A stretch of 64,000 nucleotides of DNA, taken from NCBI GenBank assembly GCA_003134695.1, contig PLCB01000037.1, forward strand, positions 57,339 through 121,338, written 5' to 3'. Of this stretch, positions 1-7,644 are shown in pieces. Source of the DNA: Candidatus Zemynaea palustris (lineage in GTDB: Bacteria > Vulcanimicrobiota > Vulcanimicrobiia > Vulcanimicrobiales > Vulcanimicrobiaceae). The notes under the pieces were generated by a model. It saw only the letters and a program-made list of their open reading frames with translations, did no database searches and had not been told where the DNA came from. The position numbers and the translations under genes were made by a program. Position 1 is the first letter of the stretch. Each line of letters begins with the position of its first letter.

Positions 1-794
1 GCGTCGGCGTGGCGCGTCCCCGCGTTATTGGTGAATCCTGCGTCCACGGCCAGTCTGCGCAGTTTGAGGATCTGCTCAAGCGGAGCGACGCCCTTGGGGC
101 ACTGCGTCACGCACTCGTAACAGTGCGTGCAGTCCCAGATGCCGCCCGGGCCGCTGTAGGCCCCAAGCCGTTCCTTCGTCTCCGCGTCGCGCGGATCGCC
201 GGCGTAGCGATAGGCTTGGGCCAGCGCCTGCGGTCCCAGAAAGTCCGGGTTGACGGCGAAGGATTCGCAATCCATCAAGCATGCGCCGCAGCTGATGCAC
301 GAGACTTCTTGGATCAACTCTTCCATCGCCGCGTTAGGGACACGATACTCTTCCATCGGCGGCGGCTCGGGCTGCTTCGCTTCGAGCCAAGGCTTGACCG
401 CGTGGTGCTTCTCCCAAAACGGCGTCATGTCGGCGACCAGATCGCGGATCACCGGCATCGACGGCGGCGCCTCGACCCGTGTCTTGCCGTCTTTGGTGAA
501 CGTCGTGAGTTTACTTTTGCAGGCCAGGTGCGCGTGACCGTTGACCCACATCGCGCACGAGCCGCAAATCGCGCTGCGACATGCGCAGCGAACCGCGAGC
601 GACTCGTCTTGGTACTCGCGGATCGCGATCAACGCGTCGAGGACGACGGCGTGCGCCGGCAGATCGACCGTGTACGTCTGGTAGCGGCGCGGCGACGCCT
701 TATCCCACGGCGGAGGATACGGCTTGCCGGCGACGGCGCGCTCGTCGTAGTTGCCTTCGGGATTGTAGCGTCCGACTTCGATCGTAAACTGCAT
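1..794 (-). CDS. sdhB: Succinate dehydrogenase/fumarate reductase iron-sulfur subunit, partial
   Basis: This is the iron-sulfur subunit of complex II. It passes electrons from the flavoprotein to quinone at the inner face of the membrane. Translated from the ATG at 794, the protein shows the [2Fe-2S] cysteine set CACRSAICGSC followed by a later Cys (about residues 72-97), then the ferredoxin-type cysteines SCISCGAC and CTHCYECVTQCPKG that hold the [4Fe-4S] and [3Fe-4S] clusters. About 264 residues are visible and the C-terminus lies beyond the window start. The gene follows sdhA with an 18-bp gap, so the two are co-transcribed. No cytochrome b subunit is seen on this side; it may lie beyond the window. 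Family assignment is firm. Whether it works as Sdh or Frd cannot be told from the sequence. Confidence 0.95.
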   Translation of the reverse strand, partial: MQFTIEVGRYNPEGNYDERAVAGKPYPPPWDKASPRRYQTYTVDLPAHAVVLDALIAIREYQDESLAVRCACRSAICGSCAMWVNGHAHLACKSKLTTFTKDGKTRVEAPPSMPVIRDLVADMTPFWEKHHAVKPWLEAKQPEPPPMEEYRVPNAAMEELIQEVSCISCGACLMDCESFAVNPDFLGPQALAQAYRYAGDPRDAETKERLGAYSGPGGIWDCTHCYECVTQCPKGVAPLEQILKLRRLAVDAGFTNNAGTRHAD

Positions 795-812
795 TCTAGC
801 GTAGCGTTCCCA

Positions 813-2492
813 TCAGTAGCTGCGTGCCTCCGGCTTCCACTGCGTGATCGTTACCGGAGCGTACGAGAGTTCGGGTTCCTTGCCGGTTCGATAGGTAATC
901 AAGATGTGTTTGAGCCACTCCGCGTCGTTGCGCTCCGGATAGTCCGTGCGCGATTGAGCGCCGCGGCTTTCCTTTCGTTCGAGCGCGCTGCGCACGATCG
1001 CATCGGCGCAGTCGAGCATGAAACCGACCTCGAGCGCGAAGGTGAGCGCCTGATTGAAGATGCGGCTCTTGTCGCCCACCGCGATCTTTTCGTAGCGCGC
1101 CTTCAGCCCGGAGAGTCGCTTCAGTGCTTCCGTCAAACCGGCTTCGTTGCGATAGACGCCGCAGTGCTTGTCCATCATCGTCGCGAGTTCGAGGCGTAAG
1201 CGCGCGTGTGTCTCGCCGGTGTACGGCCGCGCCAGCAACTCTTGCATGCGCGCTTGTTCGGCGTGCAAGACGTTCTCGCCGCCGCGCGACCCCGCGACGC
1301 CCTTGACGTAGGCCGCTGAAGCCTTCCCCGAGCGGCGGCCGAAGACGATCGTGTCGAGCAAGGAGTTTGCGCCGAGCCGGTTTCCGCCGTGGACGCTGAC
1401 GCAAGCTACCTCGCCGGCGGCGTAGAGGCCCTGAAGGCGTGTGGCGCCGGTCGCGTCGGTCTTTACCCCGCCCATCTGATAGTGCATCCCGGGACGCACC
1501 GGAATGGGATCCTTGATCATGTCGAGGCCGACATAGTCGAGCGCCATCTCGTGAATCTGCGGCAATTTCTTCAGGATCACATCCGCGCCGAGGTGGCGAC
1601 AGTCGAGCAGCACGTTCCCGTCGATCCCTCGGCCCTCGGCGATCTCGGTCACTTCGGAGCGCGAGCAGACGTCGCGCGCGGCGAGCTCCATCTTGTTGGG
1701 CGCGTAGCGCTTCATGAAGCGCTCGCCCTCGGAATTGAGGAGGTACGCGCCTTCACCGCGCGCCGCCTCCGACATCAAGAACCCGCTGCCGGCGAGCGTC
1801 GTCGGATGGTACTGCACCATCTCCATGTCCATCAGCGGCGCGCCGGCGCGATAGGCCAGCGCGTAGCCGTCGCCGGTGCATATGAGCGCGTTGGTGCTGG
1901 GCTCGAAGACGCGGCCCAGTCCGCCCGCCGCATCGATCACCGCTTTCGCGCGCACGAGATGCAATTCGCCCGTGATCATCTCGAGCGCGACGAGTCCGCG
2001 GCACGCGCCGTTCTCGACGTAGAGCGTCGTCGCGAACCACTCTTCGTACACTTTGACGCCGGCTTTGAGAATTTGGTCGTACAGCGTGACCAGCAGCGCC
2101 TGCCCGGTAATGTCGCCGACGAAATACGTTCGCGCTTGCGAAGCGCCCCCGAAGGCGCGCGTTCCGAGTTTGCCGTCCTCGTTGCGGTAGAAGATGACGC
2201 CCATGTGCTCGAACTCGACGATATCGGCTGGGGCTTCGCGGCACATGACTTCAACCGCGTCCTGATCCGCAAGATAGTCGCTGCCTTTGATCGTGTCGAA
2301 CGCGTGCGACTCCCACGAGTCGCCCTCGCCGAGTGCGGCGTTGATGCCGCCCTGCGCGGCGCTCGAATGGCTGCGAATGGGATGGACTTTCGTGACGATG
2401 GCGACGTCGGCACCCTCACGCGCCGCTTCGAGGGCGGCGCGCATTCCGGCCAGACCCGCTCCCAGGACGAGCACGTCGTGATCGATCGTCAC
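813..2492 (-). CDS. sdhA: Succinate dehydrogenase/fumarate reductase flavoprotein subunit
   Basis: This subunit oxidises succinate to fumarate using covalently bound FAD. The 559-residue protein opens with a dinucleotide-binding LGAGLAGMRAALEA, followed by the FAD-attachment region SHSSAAQGGINAALG. Substrate-site and active-site stretches QYHPTTLAGSG, SEAARGEGAYLLN, HYQMGGV and HGGNRLGANSLLD are all present. The length is normal for the family. The GTG start at 2492 has an AAGGAG ribosome binding site upstream on the minus strand. It is the first gene of the sdhAB pair and is divergent from the Clp-N-like gene. The intervening 120 bp contains an 8-bp palindrome (CACTAGTG) whose role is unknown. 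Confidence 0.97.
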   Translation of the reverse strand: MTIDHDVLVLGAGLAGMRAALEAAREGADVAIVTKVHPIRSHSSAAQGGINAALGEGDSWESHAFDTIKGSDYLADQDAVEVMCREAPADIVEFEHMGVIFYRNEDGKLGTRAFGGASQARTYFVGDITGQALLVTLYDQILKAGVKVYEEWFATTLYVENGACRGLVALEMITGELHLVRAKAVIDAAGGLGRVFEPSTNALICTGDGYALAYRAGAPLMDMEMVQYHPTTLAGSGFLMSEAARGEGAYLLNSEGERFMKRYAPNKMELAARDVCSRSEVTEIAEGRGIDGNVLLDCRHLGADVILKKLPQIHEMALDYVGLDMIKDPIPVRPGMHYQMGGVKTDATGATRLQGLYAAGEVACVSVHGGNRLGANSLLDTIVFGRRSGKASAAYVKGVAGSRGGENVLHAEQARMQELLARPYTGETHARLRLELATMMDKHCGVYRNEAGLTEALKRLSGLKARYEKIAVGDKSRIFNQALTFALEVGFMLDCADAIVRSALERKESRGAQSRTDYPERNDAEWLKHILITYRTGKEPELSYAPVTITQWKPEARSY

Positions 2493-2613
2493 TTATTTTT
2501 TCGCTCCTTGCACCCGTTCCAAACGCGGCGCCGCGGCACTGTCAGCCTCCGTTACAGGCACTAGTGTAAATAAAAGACTCTCGCGAGTCCTGCGGAAATG
2601 TCGCAGGGCAGAC

Positions 2614-3015
2614 GTGTTTACCCGTTTCAGCCCGGCAGCCAATCGCATTCTTCGGCTCGCCGAACAAGAGTGCCGGAACCTCAACCACTACTATGTCGGC
2701 GCCGAGCATTTGCTCCTGGCGCTGTGCGACGAGCCGGACCAGGCGACGGCGGCGTACCTGGCCGAGCATAGCCTGAACAAAGACCGGCTGCGCGCGGCGC
2801 TGCGGCGTTCGCTCGGGACGGGCGAGGACCGGATGTGGGATGGGATCTTGGTCACGCCGCGGGTCCGGGCGATCGTCGAGCGCGCCGAAAACGCCGCCGG
2901 AGCCGGGAATGCAGTCGAGCCGGTCGACCTCTTGCGGGCGATCGTCGCCGAGCGTCTGAGCACGGCCGCCGAGATTCTGGCGCAATCCGAAGGGAACGTC
3001 CGCCGGGCCGGGTAG
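2614..3015 (+). CDS. Stand-alone Clp N-terminal (double Clp repeat) domain protein
   Basis: The 133-residue protein consists of two Clp-N repeats and nothing else. The first (about residues 1-62) begins MFTRFSPAANRILRLAEQE and contains the family signature YVGAEHLLLAL. The second (about 78-130) has TPRVRAIVERAENA and DLLRAIV. In ClpC and ClpA these repeats bind adaptors and substrates, but here the AAA+ ATPase modules are missing. Such small proteins (ClpS-like adaptors, or ClpC-N homologues) may tune Clp proteases or bind arginine-phosphorylated proteins; that role is inference. The GTG start at 2614 follows an AGGG element. The DedA-family gene begins 26 bp downstream, so the two are probably co-transcribed. 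Confidence 0.8.
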   Translation: MFTRFSPAANRILRLAEQECRNLNHYYVGAEHLLLALCDEPDQATAAYLAEHSLNKDRLRAALRRSLGTGEDRMWDGILVTPRVRAIVERAENAAGAGNAVEPVDLLRAIVAERLSTAAEILAQSEGNVRRAG

Positions 3016-3041
3016 CACCCCCGGCTAGCGGAGGACCTTTC

Positions 3042-3659
3042 CTGGAGCATCTGGCGCAGTTCTTCCTCAACCTGGTCGACAGATTCGGCTACCCCGGGCT
3101 TTTTGTCGTGATGGTGCTCGGGAATCTCGGTTTCCCGGTCGGCACCGAGATCGTCGTCCCGGCCGCCGGCGCGCTGGCCGCGACCGGGCATCTCTCGAGT
3201 TGGTGGCTAGCGGCGACGATTGCGACGGTAGGCGAACTCGTCGGCGGCATGATCCTGTACACGATCGGCTACTACGGCGGGCGGCCGTTCGTCGCGCGTT
3301 GGGGGAAGTATCTCAAACTCGACGAGCACAAGCTCGATCGGTTCCACGAATTTTACGAGCGGTACGGAAACGTCGTCGTCCTGATCTGCCGTTTCGTTCC
3401 GTTCGTCCGCGGCGTCTCGGCGCTGCCGGCCGGCGTCTCGCGCATGCCGAAGCGATTCTTCTTGCTCTACACGGCGCTTGGCTCGGCGGCGTTCTGCTTC
3501 GGACTCGCCTGGCTCGGCAACGCCTTCGCCCGCCATATCGACGAGATCACGCCGCAGATCCACCGCTACTCGACCGCCTTCCTGATCGTATCGGGCGCGG
3601 CGATCTGCGTCTTTGTCGCATACCGGCTTCTCAGGCGGCCGCGCGGCGAAGCCGCGTGA
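3042..3659 (+). CDS. DedA/SNARE-associated family membrane protein (probable CTG start)
   Basis: This is an integral inner-membrane protein of the DedA (VTT/SNARE-associated) family. Members act in membrane homeostasis, and some are undecaprenyl-phosphate or phospholipid flippases. Family hallmarks are GNLGFPVGTEIVVPAAGALA near the N-terminus and RFVPFVRGVSALPAGVSRMP in the middle, with C-terminal hydrophobic helices (205 residues). The family N-terminus (LxxLxxxGYxGLF) begins directly after a CTG at 3042, which lies 6 nt after a strong GGAGGA site (3030-3035). The first downstream ATG would remove conserved residues, and no ATG, GTG or TTG lies between the previous gene's stop and the conserved start. 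CTG initiation is therefore the best reading. Confidence 0.85.
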   Translation: MEHLAQFFLNLVDRFGYPGLFVVMVLGNLGFPVGTEIVVPAAGALAATGHLSSWWLAATIATVGELVGGMILYTIGYYGGRPFVARWGKYLKLDEHKLDRFHEFYERYGNVVVLICRFVPFVRGVSALPAGVSRMPKRFFLLYTALGSAAFCFGLAWLGNAFARHIDEITPQIHRYSTAFLIVSGAAICVFVAYRLLRRPRGEAA

Positions 3660-3672
3660 GCCGAAAATGGGT

Positions 3673-3678
3673 TACAAT
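3673..3678 (+). promoter_or_regulatory. -10 element placed for a leaderless transcript
   Basis: TACAAT sits 7 nt before the ATG at 3686, which is where a transcript would start on or next to the initiation codon. No clear -35 hexamer is visible. The gene has no Shine-Dalgarno sequence, consistent with leaderless translation. This is inferred from spacing alone. Confidence 0.45.
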
Positions 3679-3685
3679 AGATGCC

Positions 3686-4258
3686 ATGAAGTCGCTCGCC
3701 GTGCTGCTTGTTTTGGTGCTTGGTCTGGGGGCTCAGGCGGCCGCGCAGGTGACCCTGCCGCCGTCGCTGCCCCTGCCGCCCCCGTTGCCTCCGCCGCCGC
3801 CGGTCAATGTGACGGCGCAGGCGCTCCACGACGCTTACACCGCGGTCGTGCGCTCGAAGTCTTTGCAAGCGAACTTCTTGTATGCCGAGGCGCTGGCGCG
3901 CTATCGCGCCGGCGATCGCACGAGCGCAACCTACGATGCCGCGCTCGCAGCTGGGATGGCGAACGCCGTGCTCGGACGCACCTACATCGCGCCGATCGGT
4001 GCGGCGCCGCCGCCGGACTTTCTCCTCCAGGCGAAAACCATTCCGTTGCCGGCCGTCCTTCCGACGGAAGTCTTGCGCGCTCGCAATGAAATCGAACGCG
4101 TGCAGCAATTGACCGGCGATCCCCTCAGCGCCGCGACGGCGCGCTATCGTGCCGCGCTCGATCGCTACTTCGCCGGCGACGTCGCCGGCGCGAAGTCCGA
4201 AGCAGACGCCGCCTACGCGTCGGCAGTGGCGGCAGCGAAAAACTCGCGCCAGCACTGA
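3686..4258 (+). CDS. Small exported protein with proline-rich N-terminus and helical repeat
   Basis: I do not recognise a named family. The 190-residue protein starts with a clear signal peptide (MKSLAVLLVLVLGLGAQAAA). A proline-rich stretch (about residues 22-40) follows, then an alanine-rich helical body in which ALARYRAGDRTSATYDAAL and ALDRYFAGDVAGAKSEADAA look like two tetratricopeptide-type helical hairpins. It is probably periplasmic or surface-exposed. The ATG at 3686 was chosen because the signal peptide starts there and a -10 box lies just upstream. It ends 2 bp before uvrC, so uvrC may be transcribed from this promoter. Confidence 0.75.
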   Translation: MKSLAVLLVLVLGLGAQAAAQVTLPPSLPLPPPLPPPPPVNVTAQALHDAYTAVVRSKSLQANFLYAEALARYRAGDRTSATYDAALAAGMANAVLGRTYIAPIGAAPPPDFLLQAKTIPLPAVLPTEVLRARNEIERVQQLTGDPLSAATARYRAALDRYFAGDVAGAKSEADAAYASAVAAAKNSRQH

Positions 4259-4260
4259 GG

Positions 4261-6294
4261 ATGCCGCCGACGGGCGCGCCCGAGCGCACGCGCCGCAACC
4301 TGGAACAGACGCTCGGCCAAGTGCCGGACGCCCCCGGCGTCTATCTGATGCTGGGCGAGAACGAGCGAATTCTGTACATCGGAAAAGCGATCTCGCTGCG
4401 CAATCGGGTCCGTTCGTACTTTCAAGACTCAGCGTTCCTCGCGCCGCGTACGGAGAAGATGGTCGAACGCGTCGTCGACGTGCGCTGGATCGTCGTGAAC
4501 AACGAGATCGAGTCGCTCATCCTCGAGGCGAACTTGATCAAACGGCACCAGCCGCCGTTCAACGTCCGCCTGCGCGACGACAAGCGCTATCCGTACCTCA
4601 AGGTATCGAACGAGCCGTTTCCGCGCGTGATGTTCACGCGGGTCGTGCGCGACGACGGCGCCCGTTACTTCGGCCCGTACACCAATGCTCACGGCTTGCG
4701 CGAACTGATCAACCTCGTGCGAGTCGTCTTTCCGCTGCGCACCTGTCGCGAACCGATCGACGGAAAACGGAAGCGGCCGTGCCTGCAGTATCACATCAAA
4801 CGCTGCCTCGCGCCGTGCGTCGGCTATCAGAGCGAACCGGAATACGACGAACTCGTCGACGAGGTCGTGCTGTTTCTCGAAGGCCGGCAAGACCGGCTGC
4901 TCGAGCGGCTCAATGCGGAGATGACGGACGCGGCCCGTCGCTTGAACTACGAGGCCGCCGCGCATTTGCGCGATCGCATCGTGGCGGTGCGCCGCGTCAC
5001 CGAAGGCCAGAAGGTCGTCTGGCGTTCGCGCATCGACATGGATTTGATCGCCGCGGCGAAAACGCAAGGTCAAGCCTGCATGCAAGTCTTCATGGTACGC
5101 GGCGGGAAGTTGATCGGTCAGGAGCATTTCATGCTCGACGGTGTCGCCGATCAACCAGATGACGTCCTCTTCGGCGAGTTCTTCAAGCAGTTCTACACGG
5201 CGCGCGCCGCGCAAACCAACATCGGCGTGACCGACGGTTTTTCGCCGCTGGCGCTGCGCGAGGCGCGCGATAACGAGGTGCCGATCGCGCTCAAGGCACG
5301 CGCGCGCAAGCCGGTGTCGGCCGCGACGATCCCCAAGGAAATCTTGGTGGAGACGTTGCCGGCGGAACTCGGTGTGATCGAGGCGTGGCTCGGCGAACTC
5401 AAGGACCAGCGCGTCCGCGTCCTGCTCGCGCAACGCGGGCCGCGCGCCGAGTACATGCGGCTCGTACGAGAAAACGCCGAGCAGAACCTCAAGGCGTTCC
5501 TCGCGCACCAAGAGCTGCAGGAGACGATTTCGGCGCGCTCGCTGACCGAGCTCGCGGCGGCGCTCGACCTTCCCGAGCCGCCGCATCGCATCGAGTGCTA
5601 CGACATCTCCAACATCCAAGGCACCAACCCCGTCGCGTCGATGGTCGTCTTCGTGGAGGGCCGCGCAAAGAAGAGCGACTACCGGCGCTTCAAGATTCGA
5701 TACGACCAGGGCGCCAACGACTTCGCGATGATGCAGGAGACGCTGCGCCGGCGCTTGCGTTACTTGCGCGCCGACACCAACGCGCCGGGCGAAGAAGATC
5801 CGGCGAGCATTCGCGAGGAAGAAACGCTGGAAGCGCAACTGCGGCGGAAGGAGAAGTTTCACCATCGTCCCGATCTCTTACTCATCGACGGCGGCAAAGG
5901 CCAGCTCAACGCGGTCGTCGAGGTGCTCGAAGAACTCGAGCTGTGGGGCATCCCCGTCGCCGGGCTTGCCAAGGAACACGAGTGGCTGTACGTTCCAGGT
6001 CAGTCCGAGCCGATCGTCCTGCCGCCAGGCTCGCCGGGATTGCACCTCGTCATGCGCGTGCGCGACGAAGCGCACCGCTTCGCCGTCGAATTTCATCGCA
6101 AGCGGCGCGGAAAAGCGATGACGCGCTCGGCGCTCGACGCGCTTTCGGGCGTCGGTCCGGTGCGGCGCAAGCGCTTGCTGAACGCGTTCGGTTCGCTGGC
6201 CGCGATCAAGCGCGCCGGCGTCGACGAGATCGCCGCGGTGAAGGGGATGACGGCTGCGCTCGCCGCGGCGCTGAAGGTTGCCCTGGAGGCGTAG
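4261..6294 (+). CDS. uvrC: Excinuclease ABC subunit C
   Basis: UvrC makes both incisions in nucleotide excision repair after UvrAB has loaded on a lesion. The order of domains in the 677-residue protein is complete. A GIY-YIG nuclease comes first (VYLMLG and ILYIGKAISLRNRVRSY, about residues 22-58). Then come the four-cysteine iron-sulfur motif (C-x11-C-x7-C-x3-C around residues 162-186), the UVR helix that contacts UvrB (about 210-245), the RNase-H-like endonuclease domain (ECYDISNIQGTNPVASMVVF) and a C-terminal double helix-hairpin-helix (LDALSGVGPVRRKRLL). ATG at 4261. The length is somewhat above the E. coli protein. Confidence 0.98.
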   Translation: MPPTGAPERTRRNLEQTLGQVPDAPGVYLMLGENERILYIGKAISLRNRVRSYFQDSAFLAPRTEKMVERVVDVRWIVVNNEIESLILEANLIKRHQPPFNVRLRDDKRYPYLKVSNEPFPRVMFTRVVRDDGARYFGPYTNAHGLRELINLVRVVFPLRTCREPIDGKRKRPCLQYHIKRCLAPCVGYQSEPEYDELVDEVVLFLEGRQDRLLERLNAEMTDAARRLNYEAAAHLRDRIVAVRRVTEGQKVVWRSRIDMDLIAAAKTQGQACMQVFMVRGGKLIGQEHFMLDGVADQPDDVLFGEFFKQFYTARAAQTNIGVTDGFSPLALREARDNEVPIALKARARKPVSAATIPKEILVETLPAELGVIEAWLGELKDQRVRVLLAQRGPRAEYMRLVRENAEQNLKAFLAHQELQETISARSLTELAAALDLPEPPHRIECYDISNIQGTNPVASMVVFVEGRAKKSDYRRFKIRYDQGANDFAMMQETLRRRLRYLRADTNAPGEEDPASIREEETLEAQLRRKEKFHHRPDLLLIDGGKGQLNAVVEVLEELELWGIPVAGLAKEHEWLYVPGQSEPIVLPPGSPGLHLVMRVRDEAHRFAVEFHRKRRGKAMTRSALDALSGVGPVRRKRLLNAFGSLAAIKRAGVDEIAAVKGMTAALAAALKVALEA

Positions 6295-6391
6295 GTAACT
6301 GACTTCCTGGGGCCGGTCACGGGAGTTCTCGGCAGCGCGGCTTCTTCAGAGGCTCCCTAGATCGCGCCACGTCTGAAAAAGGAGGCCAGCC

Positions 6392-6772
6392 ATTCACTTT
6401 CTGATACGGCTCGTCGTCAATATTGCGGCGATGTTCTTCGTCGTTCTCGTGTTCCCGGGTCCCGCGCACGTGCACGTACACGATCCCGTCTGGACGCCGA
6501 TCATCGCGGCGATCGTGCTCGGGATCATCAACGCGATCTTACGGCCGATCCTCATCATCTTGACGTTGCCCGTCGAGATACTGACGCTCGGACTCTTCAC
6601 GCTGGTGATCAATGCGATCACGTTCTGGGTCGTGACGCTGATCCGCCCGATCGGGCTGACGGCCGATGGGTTCGGCTGGATTTTCTGGTCCGCGCTCATC
6701 CTGGCGATCGTCTCGTTCATCCTCTCGCACATTGTCAAAGAGGTCGACAAAGGGCGGCAGACCACCCCGTGA
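6392..6772 (+). CDS. PF04020-type four-helix membrane protein (probable ATT start)
   Basis: This is a small polytopic membrane protein of the family often annotated as mycobacterial-type phage holin; the chromosomal members are not known to lyse cells. Four hydrophobic segments are visible, and the internal motif IINAILRPILIILTLPVEILT with FTLVINAITFWVV is typical of the family. The family N-terminus (RLVVNIAAMFFVVLVFPG) extends upstream of the first ATG (6431). The only in-frame codon at a proper distance from the very strong AAGGAGG (6379-6385) is ATT at 6392. I therefore start at ATT, giving 126 residues. The gene overlaps surE by GTGA. Its function is unknown. Confidence 0.8.
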   Translation: MHFLIRLVVNIAAMFFVVLVFPGPAHVHVHDPVWTPIIAAIVLGIINAILRPILIILTLPVEILTLGLFTLVINAITFWVVTLIRPIGLTADGFGWIFWSALILAIVSFILSHIVKEVDKGRQTTP

Positions 6773-7560
6773 CCGACCGCCCCAAGATCCTGGTCACCAA
6801 CGACGACGGTTACAACAGTTTCGGGATTACGGCCGTCGCCGACGCTCTGCAAGCGATCGGCGACGTGACGGTCGTCTCTCCGGAGCAAGACATGAGCGGC
6901 GTCGGACATTCGATCTCGATCAAATCGCCGGTGCGCGTCGCGGCGGTTCGCGAGCGCAGCGTCCCCACGTTTCGCTGTTCGGGGACGCCGGCCGACTGCG
7001 TCGTCATCGGTGCCTACGACCTGTGCGGTGGGATGCCGTCGCTGGTCGTGAGCGGGATCAATCGGGGCAGCAATCTCGGCGACGACGTCAACTACTCAGG
7101 GACCGTCGCCGCGGCCATCGAGGGGATCATCATCGGAATCCCCTCGATGGCCGTTTCGCTCGCGGCGAGTTGGCCCGAACTCGCCAAAGATCATCACTGG
7201 CAAACTGCCGCAGCCGTCGCCGCCGACGTGGCGCGCGACGTGCTGAACAACGGCCTGCCGCCGCTCGTGCTCTTGAACGTCAACGTCCCGAACGTCCCGC
7301 ACGAGCGTTTGCGCGGGACGCGCTGGACCGTTCAAGGCCGCAAACCTTATCGCGACCGCCTCGACCGGCGCAGCGATCCGCGGGGCGGGACGTATTACTG
7401 GGTCTGGGGTTCGTTCGATCCGTCGCAGATTACGGAAGGAACCGATCTGGCCGCGGTGCGCGACGACTACGTCAGCATCACGCCGATCTCGGTCGACCGG
7501 ACCGATCACGCCGCGCTGGCCGAGCGGTTGCGCGCCTCACGTCAGTCACGCGCGGGTTAG
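6769..7560 (+). CDS. surE: 5'/3'-nucleotidase SurE
   Basis: SurE is a metal-dependent nucleoside-5'/3'-monophosphatase, also active on short polyphosphate, linked to stationary-phase survival. The N-terminal metal site ILVTNDDGYNSFGI and the family loop SGINRGSNLGDDVNYSGTVA are intact, with Ser, Asn and Asp ligands in place. The length (263 residues) is normal. The GTG start at 6769 overlaps the stop of the preceding membrane-protein gene by 4 bp, implying translational coupling. The gene ends at a convergent junction with the antiporter gene. Confidence 0.96.
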   Translation: MTDRPKILVTNDDGYNSFGITAVADALQAIGDVTVVSPEQDMSGVGHSISIKSPVRVAAVRERSVPTFRCSGTPADCVVIGAYDLCGGMPSLVVSGINRGSNLGDDVNYSGTVAAAIEGIIIGIPSMAVSLAASWPELAKDHHWQTAAAVAADVARDVLNNGLPPLVLLNVNVPNVPHERLRGTRWTVQGRKPYRDRLDRRSDPRGGTYYWVWGSFDPSQITEGTDLAAVRDDYVSITPISVDRTDHAALAERLRASRQSRAG

Positions 7561-7644
7561 CTCAGGAACTTAAAGCTCAGAACCATCCCGGTGAGGACGT
7601 TCTGAATCTTCGCTTTGTCGAATGGAGCGATTCCTGAACCCGCG

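Noticed and set aside
2560..2580. CACTAGTG palindrome between sdhA and the Clp-N gene as an FNR or redox-regulator site
   Set aside because: It does not match known FNR, ArcA or Rex consensus sites well enough. An 8-bp palindrome alone is weak.
4429..5865. A long open frame of 478 codons on the minus strand opposite uvrC
   Set aside because: It is a shadow frame from GC-rich codon bias. It has no domain, and uvrC on the plus strand has full family motifs.
6392..6772. The holin-like label as evidence for a prophage
   Set aside because: No phage genes are nearby. The family is common in bacterial chromosomes, and the gene is coupled to surE.
7561..7644. Protein-like sequence continuing after surE on the plus strand and a possible barrel-like C-terminus on the minus strand
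   Set aside because: Neither has a start or upstream part in frame, and the segment is only 84 bp between convergent genes.
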